This document shows, one piece after another, positions 1 to 12,599 of a stretch of DNA of 64,000 nt. The translations under genes were made by a program, and so were the position numbers. The notes beneath the pieces are model-generated. The model was not told where the DNA came from and did not search any database. It saw only the letters and a program-made list of their open reading frames with translations. Within the stretch, counting starts at the first letter, position 1. Every line of letters starts with the position of its first letter. The stretch is from DAIMFL01 sp964372215 (GTDB lineage: Bacteria > Pseudomonadota > Alphaproteobacteria > Dongiales > Dongiaceae). The DNA is taken from the NCBI GenBank assembly GCA_964372215.1, contig CAYJQC010000010.1, positions 1 through 64,000 of the forward strand, given 5' to 3'.

Positions 1-46
1 CCGAGACCAAAAGCCTTGGCAAATCGCTTGACCGACAACACAGTCG

Positions 47-125
47 CTCTCCCGCGTCCGCGGGAGAGGGGACACTGCAGCGGCATCCTGACTCGGTGGC
101 CCCCTCTCCCGCTTGTGGGAGAGGG
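47..125. repeat. Tandem palindromic repeats downstream of alaS
   Basis: Two inverted repeats lie side by side. The first has 10-bp arms at 47-56 and 59-68 around a 2-nt loop. The second has 9-bp arms CCCTCTCCC/GGGAGAGGG at 102-110 and 117-125 around a 6-nt loop. Such CCCTCTCCC palindromes are common dispersed intergenic repeats in proteobacteria. Sitting just past the alaS stop, they could end or protect the alaS transcript. No T-tract follows. Confidence 0.6.
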
Positions 126-148
126 TGGGGGTGAGGGTCGCTGCGGCC

Positions 149-2812
<2,664 letters not shown>

Positions 2813-3051
2813 GGTCGGTTCCGGCGTGGTGGGGCCTTGGGCGGGCGGCCGGGCGGCGCGCGAGGCCGGCCCCCCTCGGCGGTCCTTTATAGGAATTCTA
2901 AAGTCCTCGAACCGCCTAATTTGGCCCCGGCCCAGGCCGAGCGCAAGCATCGCTTGGCGCCGCCGCAGGACCGCCGGACGATCGCCGCCGGTAGGCCCGG
3001 CTCGCGCTGGACCGTCCGCCAGGGATGCCGGCCGCAGCCTCCCCCTGAGGA

Positions 3052-3900
3052 TCAGCCGGGCCGCTTCGGCCCCGGCGCCATGAAGCCCTCGATCTCGCCG
3101 AACCCTGCGGCCTCGGCCCGGAAACCGAAGCTGCCGCGCTCGGCCAGTTCGCGGGCCGCCCGCAGGAAGCCGCCGAGCGCCGCCAGGGCGAGCGCCGAGC
3201 CGAGGCTGACCCTGGCGACTCCGACGCGGCCCAGCTCGGCGACCGAAAGCGAGCCGCCGCCGAGCACATTGACCGGCCGCTCGAGCGCACCGCAGACCCG
3301 GCGGATGTCGTCGAGCTGCCTGAGGCCGGGGGCGTAGAGTACGTCGGCGCCGGCCGCCTCGAAGGCCGCCAGCCGGGCCAGGGTGTCGTCGAGATCGGGC
3401 CGACCATGCAGGAAGTTCTCGGCCCGCGCGGTCAGCACGAAGGGTCGCCCGAGCCCGCGCGCCGCCTCGACCGCAGCGGCGATGCGCTCGACCGCCAGCC
3501 CGCGGTCGTAGATCGGGTGCGCGGGATCGCCGCTGGAATCCTCGATCGAGGCGCCGGCGAGGCCGACCGCGCCGGCCCGGCGGATGGTCTCGGCAGCATC
3601 CTCGGGACGGGGACCGAAGCCGTTTTCCAGGTCGGCAGAGACCGGCAGCTCGGTGGCGGCGGCGATGGCGGCGGCATGGCCGATCGCCTCGTCCCGGCTG
3701 ACCGCGCCGGCGCCGTCACGCCGGCCCAGGCTGAAGGCCATCCCGGCGCTGGTGGTCGCCAGTGCCGCGAAGCCCAGCCCGGCCAGGATCCGCGCCGTGC
3801 CGATGTCCCAGGGGTTCGGCAGCACCAGGGGCATGCCCGGGCGGTGCAGCGCCCGGAACCGCTCGGCCCGCGCCGCGATGTCGGATTGATCGTTCTGCAA
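3052..3900 (-). CDS. Isocitrate lyase/PEP mutase family protein
   Basis: A 282-residue TIM-barrel protein of the PEP mutase/isocitrate lyase superfamily, whose members cut or form C-C or P-C bonds of 2-oxo acids using Mg2+. The N-terminal half carries PLVLPNPWDIGTARILAGLGF, and the metal-binding strand reads SADLENGFG. The isocitrate lyase KKCGH loop is absent, so true isocitrate or methylisocitrate lyase activity is unlikely; the exact substrate cannot be read. I chose a TTG start at 3900 because GGGGAGGGA lies directly upstream and the residues before it look non-conserved. It lies 118 nt beyond the recA stop, past a hairpin. Confidence 0.8.
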   Translation of the reverse strand: MQNDQSDIAARAERFRALHRPGMPLVLPNPWDIGTARILAGLGFAALATTSAGMAFSLGRRDGAGAVSRDEAIGHAAAIAAATELPVSADLENGFGPRPEDAAETIRRAGAVGLAGASIEDSSGDPAHPIYDRGLAVERIAAAVEAARGLGRPFVLTARAENFLHGRPDLDDTLARLAAFEAAGADVLYAPGLRQLDDIRRVCGALERPVNVLGGGSLSVAELGRVGVARVSLGSALALAALGGFLRAARELAERGSFGFRAEAAGFGEIEGFMAPGPKRPG

Positions 3901-3960
3901 CGCTCCCTCCCCACGCCTGACGTCACCTCGGGCCGGCGCCATCGACCTTGGCCCGCAGGC

Positions 3961-3989
3961 AGAAAGAGACACCCGCCGATACCGGCGGG
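3961..3989 (-). terminator. Probable rho-independent terminator of recA
   Basis: On the minus strand, just past the recA stop, a 7-bp stem CCCGCCG/CGGCGGG (3972-3978 and 3983-3989) with a 4-nt loop is followed by a T-rich run, GTCTCTTTCT. Confidence 0.7.
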
Positions 3990-4018
3990 CGTCCCTCCCG
4001 GGCTGCAGAGACCGCGGC

Positions 4019-5089
<1,071 letters not shown>

Positions 5090-5150
5090 CGCGGGGACCC
5101 CTCTTATTCCATGGGCTGTGGCGGCGTGCAATGGCGATATCTGTACATAG

Positions 5151-5185
5151 TTTGTTCTCACGGGCAAGCACAAAATGAGAACAAA
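5151..5185 (-). promoter_or_regulatory. Candidate SOS (LexA) operator of recA
   Basis: A perfect 10-bp inverted repeat, TTTGTTCTCA/TGAGAACAAA, has its arms at 5151-5160 and 5176-5185. Read towards recA, it contains GTTC-N7-GTGC, one base from the GTTC-N7-GTTC LexA box known in alphaproteobacteria. It lies 62-96 nt upstream of the recA start. A TTGCCC and an ACAGAT spaced 17 nt apart could be the -35 and -10. Confidence 0.6.
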
Positions 5186-5371
5186 CGCAGGTGAAGCCGG
5201 ATCACCGCCGGCACCGTCCGCGGCGTCACGGCGGGCCGGCGCCCGGTCCCGTGGCGGGGTTTGCCGGGGGGCATCCGCTGTTCCGGGCATGACAGCCATG
5301 CTGCACCGCCGATTGCGCCGACCCGACCCGCCCGGCGACGCTCGGACCTCATCGGCATGGGGGGAACGGCG

Positions 5372-6103
5372 ATGTCCGCAGCAGGGCCATCGGCAGCGGG
5401 AACACCCGACTGGTATTACGACGACCTGCGCCAGGTCGGCACCGATTTCGAGGACGCGGCGGCGGTCGCCGCCTATGACCGCAACCAGGGCACCAGCGCG
5501 GCCGAGGACGCGGCCCTGCTCGACGCCCTAGGCGTCGGCGCCGGCACGGTCATGATCGACCTCGGCACCGGCACGGGCAGCCTCCCGCGCGCCGCCGCAA
5601 GGGCCGGGGCGCGGGCCTTCGCGGTCGACGTCTCGGCCACCATGCTGGCCTACGCCGAGGACCGGGCGCGGGCCGACAATCTGTCCGGCATCACGTTCCA
5701 CCGGGCCGGGTTCCTGACCTACGCCCATGACGGCCCGCCGGCCGATCTCGTCACCAGCAAGTACGCGTTCCACCACCTGCCGGATTTCTGGAAGGCGGTG
5801 ACCCTTACCCGCATCCACGGAATGCTCAAGCCGGGCGGTCGCTTCTTCCTGCGCGATGTCGTGTTCTCGTTCGCGGCGCGCGACTACGCGGCCGGCGCCG
5901 AGGGCTGGATCAGCCGCATGGCGAGCGCCGAGGGCCATGGCTTCAGCCGCGCCGATTTCGCCACCCACGTGCGCGACGAGCACTCGACCTTCGCCTGGAT
6001 CATCGAGGGCCTGATCGAGCGCACGGGATTCCGGATCGTCGCGGCCGAGAAGGAAGACGACGCCTACGCGGACTATCTCTGCGTGAAGGAAACTCGGCCC
6101 TAG
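5372..6103 (+). CDS. Class I SAM-dependent methyltransferase
   Basis: A 243-residue Rossmann-fold methyltransferase. SAM-binding motif I reads MIDLGTGTGSLP, followed by the acidic strand-2 end (FAVDVS) and a later motif LKPGGRFFLRDVV. These place it in the large Methyltransf_11/25 group; the substrate is not visible. The frame starts at 5261, but the ATG at 5372 has GGGGGAA about 6 nt upstream and gives a sensible N-terminus (MSAAGPSAAG). It is divergent from recA, about 280 nt away, and followed by an insertion sequence 40 nt past its stop. Confidence 0.85.
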   Translation: MSAAGPSAAGTPDWYYDDLRQVGTDFEDAAAVAAYDRNQGTSAAEDAALLDALGVGAGTVMIDLGTGTGSLPRAAARAGARAFAVDVSATMLAYAEDRARADNLSGITFHRAGFLTYAHDGPPADLVTSKYAFHHLPDFWKAVTLTRIHGMLKPGGRFFLRDVVFSFAARDYAAGAEGWISRMASAEGHGFSRADFATHVRDEHSTFAWIIEGLIERTGFRIVAAEKEDDAYADYLCVKETRP

Positions 6104-6143
6104 CGAAGCCGGCCCTGGAAAAGATTGTCATCGCCGGGTGAAG

Positions 6144-6163
6144 CCCACGGCTGTCCGGTTTAG
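6144..6163 (+). repeat. IS terminal inverted repeat, left
   Basis: A 20-bp end that is the exact reverse complement of 7400-7419. It overlaps the transposase stop at 6160-6162. Confidence 0.9.
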
Positions 6164-7314
6164 GCTATTGCGAGTTCGAGGCTCATTTGTCGGTGATCTC
6201 TTACGATTGGCTTCGGGGTGTCGAGGAGGCGGTCGACGGGCCTTCTGTGCATGAGATTGATGCGCACGAGACGGGCGAAGGCGAGCGGGCTGGATACGGC
6301 CTTCTGGGTGGCCTGGGCCAGGCGCAGCAGCAGGAAAGCGATGAGTGCGACAGCGATCTGGATGCGCACAGCGTTCTCGGAAGTGCCGAGGAACTTGGTG
6401 ATTTTGAGGGTCTGCTTGACCCAGCGGAAGAACAGCTCGATTGCCCAGCGGCGCTTGTAGAGATCGGCGATCTCCTGGGCGGAGGCATCGAGGTCGTTGC
6501 ACAGGATGCGCAGCACCCTGCCGGTCTCTGTCGCCACCCGTACCTCGCGGACTGGGTCCTGGAGGGGGTTGATGCGGCTCCTGGCCTGGCGCGCCGGCAG
6601 ATGGCCGACGCGGTCGGAGAGGATGGCGCCGCCTTTGGGCACTGGGTTCTCGGCGACGAGGGTGAGCGGCGTATTGGCCTTGAATCGGGTGACGATACGG
6701 CAGCCCGCTTGGTCCATCCTGGCCCACCAGCCGTAGTCGTAGTAGCCGAGATCAAAGACATAGGTGGCACCGGGCTCGATCGGCATGTCATGGGCGGCCG
6801 TGATGTCGGTGACCTTGGCCGGCGTGACGGCGGCGTAGATCGGCCGGTCGGCATCGGGATCGTAGATCACGTGCAGCTTCGCCCCGCACACCCCGGCGCT
6901 GAAGCGAGCCCAGCCGGCGCTCAGATCGGAGAGCCGCAGACCGGTGGCATCGATCAGGTAGGTGGTCTCGGCGATCTTGCGGCGCAGGCCGCGATGGGCC
7001 TGCTTGATCATCAGGGCGAGCAGCTCGCCGAACAGCGCGCTCGGCCGCGTGGCGTTGGCGTCGGACAGGGTCGAGCGTGCCACCGTGTCCCCACCCAGAT
7101 GATAGAGCCGCGCCGCGTGGCTCTCCAGTCCGCCCTCGATCTCCCGCAGGCTCGTGGCCCCAGAAAGCTGGCCGTACAGCAGCGCGATGAACTGGCTCTT
7201 CGTCGTCAGCCGCCGCACCCGGGCATCCGCGCCATGCTCGCTTACCAGCCGGTCGAAATCGGCCCAGCGAACATGCTTCAGAAGCCCATGAAACACGCTA
7301 TTCTGATGTTGCAT
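6160..7314 (-). CDS. IS4-family transposase
   Basis: A 384-residue DDE transposase that cuts and joins the ends of the element. The N-terminal domain (about 1-90, MQHQNSVFHGLLKHV) is the DUF4372 type usual in this group. The RNase-H fold follows: first Asp in TYLIDATGL, second in YVFDLGYYDYG, and the IS4 Y-(2)-R-(3)-E-(6)-K signature in YKRRWAIELFFRWVKQTLK. Nothing is truncated, so it may be active. The stop overlaps the left terminal repeat, and the start lies 85 bp inside the right one. Confidence 0.93.
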   Translation of the reverse strand: MQHQNSVFHGLLKHVRWADFDRLVSEHGADARVRRLTTKSQFIALLYGQLSGATSLREIEGGLESHAARLYHLGGDTVARSTLSDANATRPSALFGELLALMIKQAHRGLRRKIAETTYLIDATGLRLSDLSAGWARFSAGVCGAKLHVIYDPDADRPIYAAVTPAKVTDITAAHDMPIEPGATYVFDLGYYDYGWWARMDQAGCRIVTRFKANTPLTLVAENPVPKGGAILSDRVGHLPARQARSRINPLQDPVREVRVATETGRVLRILCNDLDASAQEIADLYKRRWAIELFFRWVKQTLKITKFLGTSENAVRIQIAVALIAFLLLRLAQATQKAVSSPLAFARLVRINLMHRRPVDRLLDTPKPIVRDHRQMSLELAIA

Positions 7315-7399
7315 GACGTTGCCTTCCTTCTATGTCCCGAAACGTCGCCAAACGCTCGCGATATAGAAGAATCAACGTCATGCGCCCTGTCCAGAAAAT

Positions 7400-7419
7400 C
7401 TAAACCGGACAGCCGTGGG
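7400..7419 (-). repeat. IS terminal inverted repeat, right
   Basis: A perfect 20-bp complement of the left end, upstream of the transposase start. Just outside it lie TCGAGCCCGCG and an ATGACA, which mirror the left flank. Confidence 0.9.
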
Positions 7420-7471
7420 TCGAGCCCGCGCATGACACCCCCGGAGCGTCGGGAGTCCTCGATCTCGCCCC

Positions 7472-9970
7472 TCACGCGTTCCCTTCGCGCATCACTTCCT
7501 TCACCTTGCCGGCGAGCTGCTTCAAGGAGAACGGCTTGGGCAGGAAGTGGATGTCGGCGTTCTCGTCGAGCCGGCGGCGGAACGAATCCTCGGCATAGCC
7601 GGAGATGAAGATCACCTTCATGTCCGGACGCTGGACGCGGACCTCGCGGATCAGGGTCGGCCCGTCCATGCGCGGCATGACGACATCGGTGATCAAAAGG
7701 TCGATCTCGCCGGCATGGGCGTTCATCATCTCCAGCGCGGCGTCGCCGCTCCTCGCCTCGAGCACGCTGTAGCCTTTGTTGCGGAGCGCCCGGGCACTGA
7801 ACAGCCGGACCGCGTCCTCGTCCTCGACCAGCAGCACGGTGCCGATCCCGGTCAGGTCGCCGGGGCCGATCTCGCCGCCCTCGCGGCGCTGGGTGTCGCT
7901 CGCCGGGGCGGCGGCATGGCGCGGCAGGTAGATGCTGAAGGCCGCGCCCGCGCCCAGCTTCGAATCGACGAACACGAAGCCGCCGGTCTGCTTGACGATG
8001 CCATAGACGGTGGCGAGCCCGAGGCCGGTGCCGGAGCCGACCTCCTTGGTCGAGAAGAACGGCTCGAAGATGCGGTCGACGATTTCCGGCGCGATGCCGG
8101 TGCCGGTGTCGGCGACCTCGATCAGCACGTAGTCGCCATGGGGCATGGTCTCGGCGCCGCGGGCGACCGGCGAGGTCACCGTCACGTTCTTGGTGCGGAT
8201 GATCAGCGTGCCGCCCTCGGCGGCCATGGCGTCGCGGGCATTGACCGCCAGGTTGATGATGACCTGCTCGAGCTGGCCGTGGTCGACCTTGACCGGATGC
8301 AGGTCGCGGCCGTGGATCATCTCGAGCTCGATGTTCTCGCCGATCAGCCGGCGCAGCAGATGCGACAGCTCGGCCACCACGTCGGTGACGTTGAGCACGC
8401 GCGGCTGCAGGGTCTGCTGGCGCGAGAACGCCAGGAGCTGGCGCACCAGGTTGGCGGCGCGGTTGGCGTTCTGCTTGATCTGCATGATGTCGGCGAAGGA
8501 CTGGTCGCCGGCGCGGTGGCGCAGCAGCAGGAGGTCGCAGAAGCCGATCATCGCGGTCAGCAGGTTGTTGAAATCATGGGCGATGCCGCCGGCGAGCTGA
8601 CCGACCGCCTGCATCTTCTGCGACTGGGTGAACTGCTGCTCGAGCCGCTTCTGGTCGGTGGTGTCGATGAAATGCGCGATCAGGCCGGCCGGCTTGCCGG
8701 CCTCCTGCTCGCGGCGCGAGGCGTAGAGCGTGGCGACATGGCCGTTCGGGCCGACCATGCGCACGTCGAGCGGCTGGCGCTGCTCGCGCCCGGCACGCAC
8801 GCTCTCGAGCCGCTCGCGCACCTTGTCCCGGTCCTCGTCGACGATCAGCTCGGCCAGCGGCAGGCCCTTGATCCCGGCCCCGTCGGACCCGGCCCCCTCG
8901 CGGCCGCAGAGCGCGCGGAAGGCGGTGTTGCAGTCCTCGAGCCGGCCCTCGCCGTCGATCAACGCGATGCCGGCCGGCGCGCCCTCGAACAGCCGGCGGA
9001 AATGCTGCTCGGTCACCGCCAGCGCGATCTCCAGGTCGCGCTCGCGCGACAGGTCGTGCACCACCGAGCGGGTGCGCAAGCCGACCCCGGTCTCGCCGGG
9101 CACCACCTCCTGCCGGATATAGGCTTGGAAGGCGCGGCCGGCCGGCCCGCGCAGCGTGACCTCGCCGGACAAGGCCGATTCGCCGCCGAACGGGTCATAG
9201 GGCTTGGTGCCGGGGGGCAAGGGCGTCGCCACCACCTGGTGCAACCGCACCTCGCCGCCGGTCACCTGCTCGGCGGAAAGCCCGAGCCAGGCCGCCAGGG
9301 TGGCGTTGACGAACAGGAAGCGCCCCTCCTCGTCCACGGAATAGAAGCCGATCGGCGCGTATTCCACGAGGTCGGTGAAGCGCTCCTGCTCCTGGCGCAT
9401 GATCTGCTCGACCTGGCGGCGCGGAGTCACGTCCTCGACCCCCCAGACCACGAAGCCGGCCAGGCCGGGCAGCGGATGGGCGCTGACGCTGTGCCACTCG
9501 ACCTCGCCCGCGTCGCCCTGGACGGTGAACTCGCCATGGCCGGCCACGCCCGCCGCGGCCCCGTCGCGCAGGCGGGACAGGCGCTCCTGCTCCTCGCCGC
9601 CGCCGATCAGCCGGGCGGCCAGCGCGTCGGGTGCCGACTCGGGACCGGCGAACAGCTGCCGCCAGGCGCGATTGCTCATCAGCACGGCGCCGTTCTGACC
9701 GACCAGCTGGCGGGCGACGGGCAGCGCGTCGAACCCGGCATGAAGCAGGCGCCGCTCGGCGGCGGCGCGGCGACGCGCCAACGCGGTGCCGATCGCCAGG
9801 CCGGTGGCGAGCCCGGCCAGCGCGGCGACGCCCCACAGGGCGGTCGCGGTTCCGCCGCCATCGGCGGCCAGCGCCGGGCGCGGCAGCGCGACACCGGCCG
9901 TGACGCCCAGCGCCCCGGCGACCAGGGCGCCGGCGCGGCGCAGGACTCGATTCCCCATCATGGGCGCCAT
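7472..9970 (-). CDS. cckA: CckA-type hybrid sensor histidine kinase
   Basis: An 832-residue membrane kinase matching CckA, the kinase that feeds phosphate through ChpT to CtrA and so controls the cell cycle and flagellar genes. Two hydrophobic N-terminal segments (about 13-35 and 42-62) are followed by several PAS-like regions (about 75-430). The HisKA domain has GGIAHDFNN (H465). The ATPase domain has the N box (NLAVNARDAM) and GTGLGLATVYGI. The C-terminal receiver has LLITDVVMPRMDG (D762) and the FLPKPF lysine. The ATG at 9970 has GGGGGAG 5 nt upstream. It lies about 70 nt downstream of flhB, so it may be read from the flgB operon. Hybrid kinases of this HDFNN type are numerous; length, layout and the flagellar setting favour CckA. 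Confidence 0.85.
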   Translation of the reverse strand: MAPMMGNRVLRRAGALVAGALGVTAGVALPRPALAADGGGTATALWGVAALAGLATGLAIGTALARRRAAAERRLLHAGFDALPVARQLVGQNGAVLMSNRAWRQLFAGPESAPDALAARLIGGGEEQERLSRLRDGAAAGVAGHGEFTVQGDAGEVEWHSVSAHPLPGLAGFVVWGVEDVTPRRQVEQIMRQEQERFTDLVEYAPIGFYSVDEEGRFLFVNATLAAWLGLSAEQVTGGEVRLHQVVATPLPPGTKPYDPFGGESALSGEVTLRGPAGRAFQAYIRQEVVPGETGVGLRTRSVVHDLSRERDLEIALAVTEQHFRRLFEGAPAGIALIDGEGRLEDCNTAFRALCGREGAGSDGAGIKGLPLAELIVDEDRDKVRERLESVRAGREQRQPLDVRMVGPNGHVATLYASRREQEAGKPAGLIAHFIDTTDQKRLEQQFTQSQKMQAVGQLAGGIAHDFNNLLTAMIGFCDLLLLRHRAGDQSFADIMQIKQNANRAANLVRQLLAFSRQQTLQPRVLNVTDVVAELSHLLRRLIGENIELEMIHGRDLHPVKVDHGQLEQVIINLAVNARDAMAAEGGTLIIRTKNVTVTSPVARGAETMPHGDYVLIEVADTGTGIAPEIVDRIFEPFFSTKEVGSGTGLGLATVYGIVKQTGGFVFVDSKLGAGAAFSIYLPRHAAAPASDTQRREGGEIGPGDLTGIGTVLLVEDEDAVRLFSARALRNKGYSVLEARSGDAALEMMNAHAGEIDLLITDVVMPRMDGPTLIREVRVQRPDMKVIFISGYAEDSFRRRLDENADIHFLPKPFSLKQLAGKVKEVMREGNA

Positions 9971-10039
9971 TATTACTCCCCCGCACGCCCTGCTGTTAAT
10001 GGGCGCTCGTTGCCTTCGGCGCCCTGATCCGGTCCCGCC

Positions 10040-11149
10040 CTATCTGCCGGGTGGGCTCGGCGCCGGACCGCCGCGCGCCGATGCCAGCCCGCGCTTCAGC
10101 TTCATGACGTAGCTGATGACCTCGGCCACCGCCTTGTAGTGCTCGGGCGGGACCTCCTGGTCGAGTTCGACCGCCGCATAGAGGCCGCGGGCGAGCGGCG
10201 GGTTCTCGACGATCGGCACGTCGTTCTCCTCCGCCACCTCGCGGATCCGCAGCGCCACCAGGTCGACGCCCTTGGCGATCAGGCGCGGCGCCGACATGCT
10301 GAACTGCTCGTATTTCAGCGCCACCGCAAAATGGGTCGGGTTGGTGATCACCACGTCGGCCTGGGGCACCGCCGCCATCATGCGCCGGCGCGCCCGCTCC
10401 ATGCGGATCTGCCGCAACCGGTTCTTCACCAGGGGGTCGCCTTCCGACTGGCGGAACTCGTCCTTCATGTCCTGCCGGCTCATCCTGAGCTTCTTCAGAT
10501 GCTCGAACTTCTGGTACAGGAAGTCGAGCGCGGCGATCGCGGTCATCACCGAGAGCACCCCGATCATCAGCCGGATCGCCAGCGAATTCGCCACCGCCAG
10601 CACCTGTATCGGCTCGAGCGTCGTGAGCCCGGCGAGCTGCCCCATCATCGGCGACAGCAGCAGCGTCCCGACCGTGCCGACCAGCGCGAGCTTGCCGATG
10701 CCCTTGATGAAATCCGTGATCGAGCGCGCCGAAAACAGCCGCTTGGCGCCGGCCATCGGCGAGATCTTCTGCAGGCTCGGCTTGATCTGCTCGGCCGACA
10801 GCACGAAGCCGTGCTGGACCGCCCCGGCGGCGATCGCCGCCACCACCAGGATCGCCAGCGGCAGCGCCGACGACGCCAGCAGCTCGCCGAACACGTCCAG
10901 CATGACCCGGCGCAGGTGGTCGATGTCGGTGGCGATCGCATCCGGCGATTCGATGAACGGGCTCAGCGCCCGCGCCATGTCGCCCATCGTCTGCGGCGCA
11001 AAGCTGATCAGCAGCAGCGTGCCGGCGCCGATCATGAACCAGTGGTTGATCTCGCGCGAACTGGCGACCTGGCCCTTCTGGCGCGCCTCGTCGAGCCGCT
11101 TTTGAGTCGGTTCTTCGGTTTTTTGTGAGTCGTCTTGATCGTCGGCCAT
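10040..11149 (-). CDS. flhB: Flagellar type III export protein FlhB
   Basis: FlhB (369 residues) is the inner-membrane export-gate component that switches secretion from rod/hook to filament substrates. The usual charged N-terminus (EEPTQKRLDEARQKGQV), four hydrophobic segments and a cytoplasmic domain are present. The self-cleavage site NPTH is at residues 270-273, followed by FAVALKYEQF. The C-terminal tail is Pro/Gly-rich. It follows fliR by 24 nt in the flgB-flgC-fliE-fliQ-fliR-flhB operon. A second, truncated FlhB-like protein is encoded at 13992. Confidence 0.96.
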   Translation of the reverse strand: MADDQDDSQKTEEPTQKRLDEARQKGQVASSREINHWFMIGAGTLLLISFAPQTMGDMARALSPFIESPDAIATDIDHLRRVMLDVFGELLASSALPLAILVVAAIAAGAVQHGFVLSAEQIKPSLQKISPMAGAKRLFSARSITDFIKGIGKLALVGTVGTLLLSPMMGQLAGLTTLEPIQVLAVANSLAIRLMIGVLSVMTAIAALDFLYQKFEHLKKLRMSRQDMKDEFRQSEGDPLVKNRLRQIRMERARRRMMAAVPQADVVITNPTHFAVALKYEQFSMSAPRLIAKGVDLVALRIREVAEENDVPIVENPPLARGLYAAVELDQEVPPEHYKAVAEVISYVMKLKRGLASARGGPAPSPPGR

Positions 11150-11173
11150 CGGCTCTCCCGCCCGCTTCCCGGC

Positions 11174-11938
11174 TCAACCCGGCGCGAGAAAGCCGCCGAG
11201 GGTCGCCTCGAACCGGTCGAGGAACCACAGCATGGCGGCGGAGATCGTCAGCGTCATGACGAAGAAGCTGAGGATGAGCTGCAAGGGAATCGCGATGAAG
11301 AACACCTGGACCTGCGGCATCAGCCGGGCCAGCAGGCCGAGGCCCAGATAGAATACCAGGCCGACGACGATGTAGGGCGCGGCGATCTGCATCGCCATGG
11401 TGAAGCTTTCGGCGACGATCCGGGTAATCATCTCCGCCATGTCGCCGGCCGCCGGCATCGTGCCGGGCACGAACAGGCTGTAGGTGTCGGCCAGGGCGCG
11501 CAGCATGAGGTGATGCAGGTCGGTGACGAAGATCAGGACCACGCCGAGCGCCATCATGAAGTTGCCGATGATCGAGCCCTGCTGCGCCGAGGCCGGATCG
11601 TTGATCAGCGCGCTCGCCAGGCTGGTCTGGAAGGCGATGATCATGCCGCCGATCTGCAGGCCGACCAGCAGCAGCCGGGCGATGCCGCCGAAGAACAGGC
11701 CGATGATCGCCTCGCCGGCGACCAGCAGGAACACCGCCCAGACCGACTCGGGCAGCGCCGGCAAGCCGGGGCGGACCAGGGGCGTCAGCACGACGGTGAT
11801 CCCGAGGGCGACGATCAGCCGGGTGCGCGGCGAGACATAGGCTTCGCCGAATCCCGGCAACAGCGTGATCGCACCGCCGATCCGGGCGAAGACCAGCATG
11901 TAGGCGAAGATGCCGGTGGAAAGAACCTGCTCGAGCAT
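11174..11938 (-). CDS. fliR: Flagellar export gate protein FliR
   Basis: FliR (254 residues) is an integral membrane part of the export gate formed with FliP and FliQ at the base of the flagellum. Hydrophobic segments run through the protein, and the family's conserved stretches FARIGGAITLLPGFGEAYV and GGMIIAFQTSLASALINDP are both present. Length is typical. It starts 6 nt after fliQ and ends 24 nt before flhB. Confidence 0.96.
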   Translation of the reverse strand: MLEQVLSTGIFAYMLVFARIGGAITLLPGFGEAYVSPRTRLIVALGITVVLTPLVRPGLPALPESVWAVFLLVAGEAIIGLFFGGIARLLLVGLQIGGMIIAFQTSLASALINDPASAQQGSIIGNFMMALGVVLIFVTDLHHLMLRALADTYSLFVPGTMPAAGDMAEMITRIVAESFTMAMQIAAPYIVVGLVFYLGLGLLARLMPQVQVFFIAIPLQLILSFFVMTLTISAAMLWFLDRFEATLGGFLAPG

Positions 11939-11944
11939 GCGCCG

Positions 11945-12211
11945 CTAGCCGACGCCGGCGATGCGATCCATCAGCCGTTGGGTGAAATCGGCGAGGGTGC
12001 TGAGCATGTACGGCATGAACAGGAGGAGCGACACGAAGATCACCAGGATCTTCGGTATGAAGGTCAGGGTCATTTCCTGGATCTGAGTCAGCGCCTGGAC
12101 CAGCGAGATGCCCAGGCCGATCAGCAGGGCGAGGATCATCGTCGGCCCGCCGACCTTGATGGAGACGATGATCGCGTCGCGCGCGATATCGAGGACGTCA
12201 GCCTCGTTCAC
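11945..12211 (-). CDS. fliQ: Flagellar export gate protein FliQ
   Basis: An 88-residue protein with two transmembrane hairpin segments (about 16-37 and 50-72) joined by the conserved loop QALTQIQEMTLTFIPK. It is the small gate subunit packed around FliP/FliR. Family length is 86-90. It lies between fliE (45 nt) and fliR (6 nt). Confidence 0.96.
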   Translation of the reverse strand: MNEADVLDIARDAIIVSIKVGGPTMILALLIGLGISLVQALTQIQEMTLTFIPKILVIFVSLLLFMPYMLSTLADFTQRLMDRIAGVG

Positions 12212-12256
12212 GGGCCGCCTCCCCCCGCCGGAAAATCCGCCGCGCGGCGGCCGCCG

Positions 12257-12568
12257 TCAAATCGGCATCCGCATGATTTCCTGATAGGCGGCGATCACCC
12301 GGTCGCGGATCGCCACCACGGTCTGCAGCGTGACCTCGGCGTTGCTGACCGCCGTGATCACGTCGGCGAGTTCCGCCTTGCCGGCGGCGGCGGCGATGGT
12401 CTGCTGGTCGCCGGCCTTGCCGACGTCGACGGCGCCGGAGGCGGCGTCCTTCAGCATGTCGGCGAAGGAGGGGCCGGCCTGGTCGCGGGCATCGATACCG
12501 CTGCCGCCCAGGCGCTTGGCGGCGTCGTTGTAGGCCGCGATGGCATCGGCGGCGATGGGCTTCATCAT
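12257..12568 (-). CDS. fliE: Flagellar MS ring-rod junction protein FliE
   Basis: FliE (103 residues) links the MS ring to the proximal rod and is needed to begin rod export. The conserved C-terminal half carries SFADMLKDA and the helical stretch VTLQTVVAIRDRVIAAYQEIMRMPI, which ends in the typical family sequence. It is 31 nt after flgC in the flgB operon. Confidence 0.94.
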   Translation of the reverse strand: MMKPIAADAIAAYNDAAKRLGGSGIDARDQAGPSFADMLKDAASGAVDVGKAGDQQTIAAAAGKAELADVITAVSNAEVTLQTVVAIRDRVIAAYQEIMRMPI

Positions 12569-12599
12569 GACAGGGGGTCCTCGTTACCGGTGCTGCGGC

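Larger units (their letters stand above)
6144..7419. mobile_element. IS4-family insertion sequence
   Basis: A 1276-bp element with one transposase gene and perfect 20-bp terminal inverted repeats (6144-6163 and 7400-7419, outer sequence CCCACGGCTGTCC). The flanks show no target duplication. Instead, outside both ends lies an imperfect inverted sequence starting TGTCAT, followed by GC-rich bases and GGG, like the two arms of a palindromic intergenic repeat. The element lies between the methyltransferase gene and cckA, so it is downstream of both and breaks no recognisable gene. Confidence 0.9.

Noticed and set aside
47..125. Possible CRISPR-like repeats
   Set aside because: Two palindromes only, with different sequences and no regular spacers.
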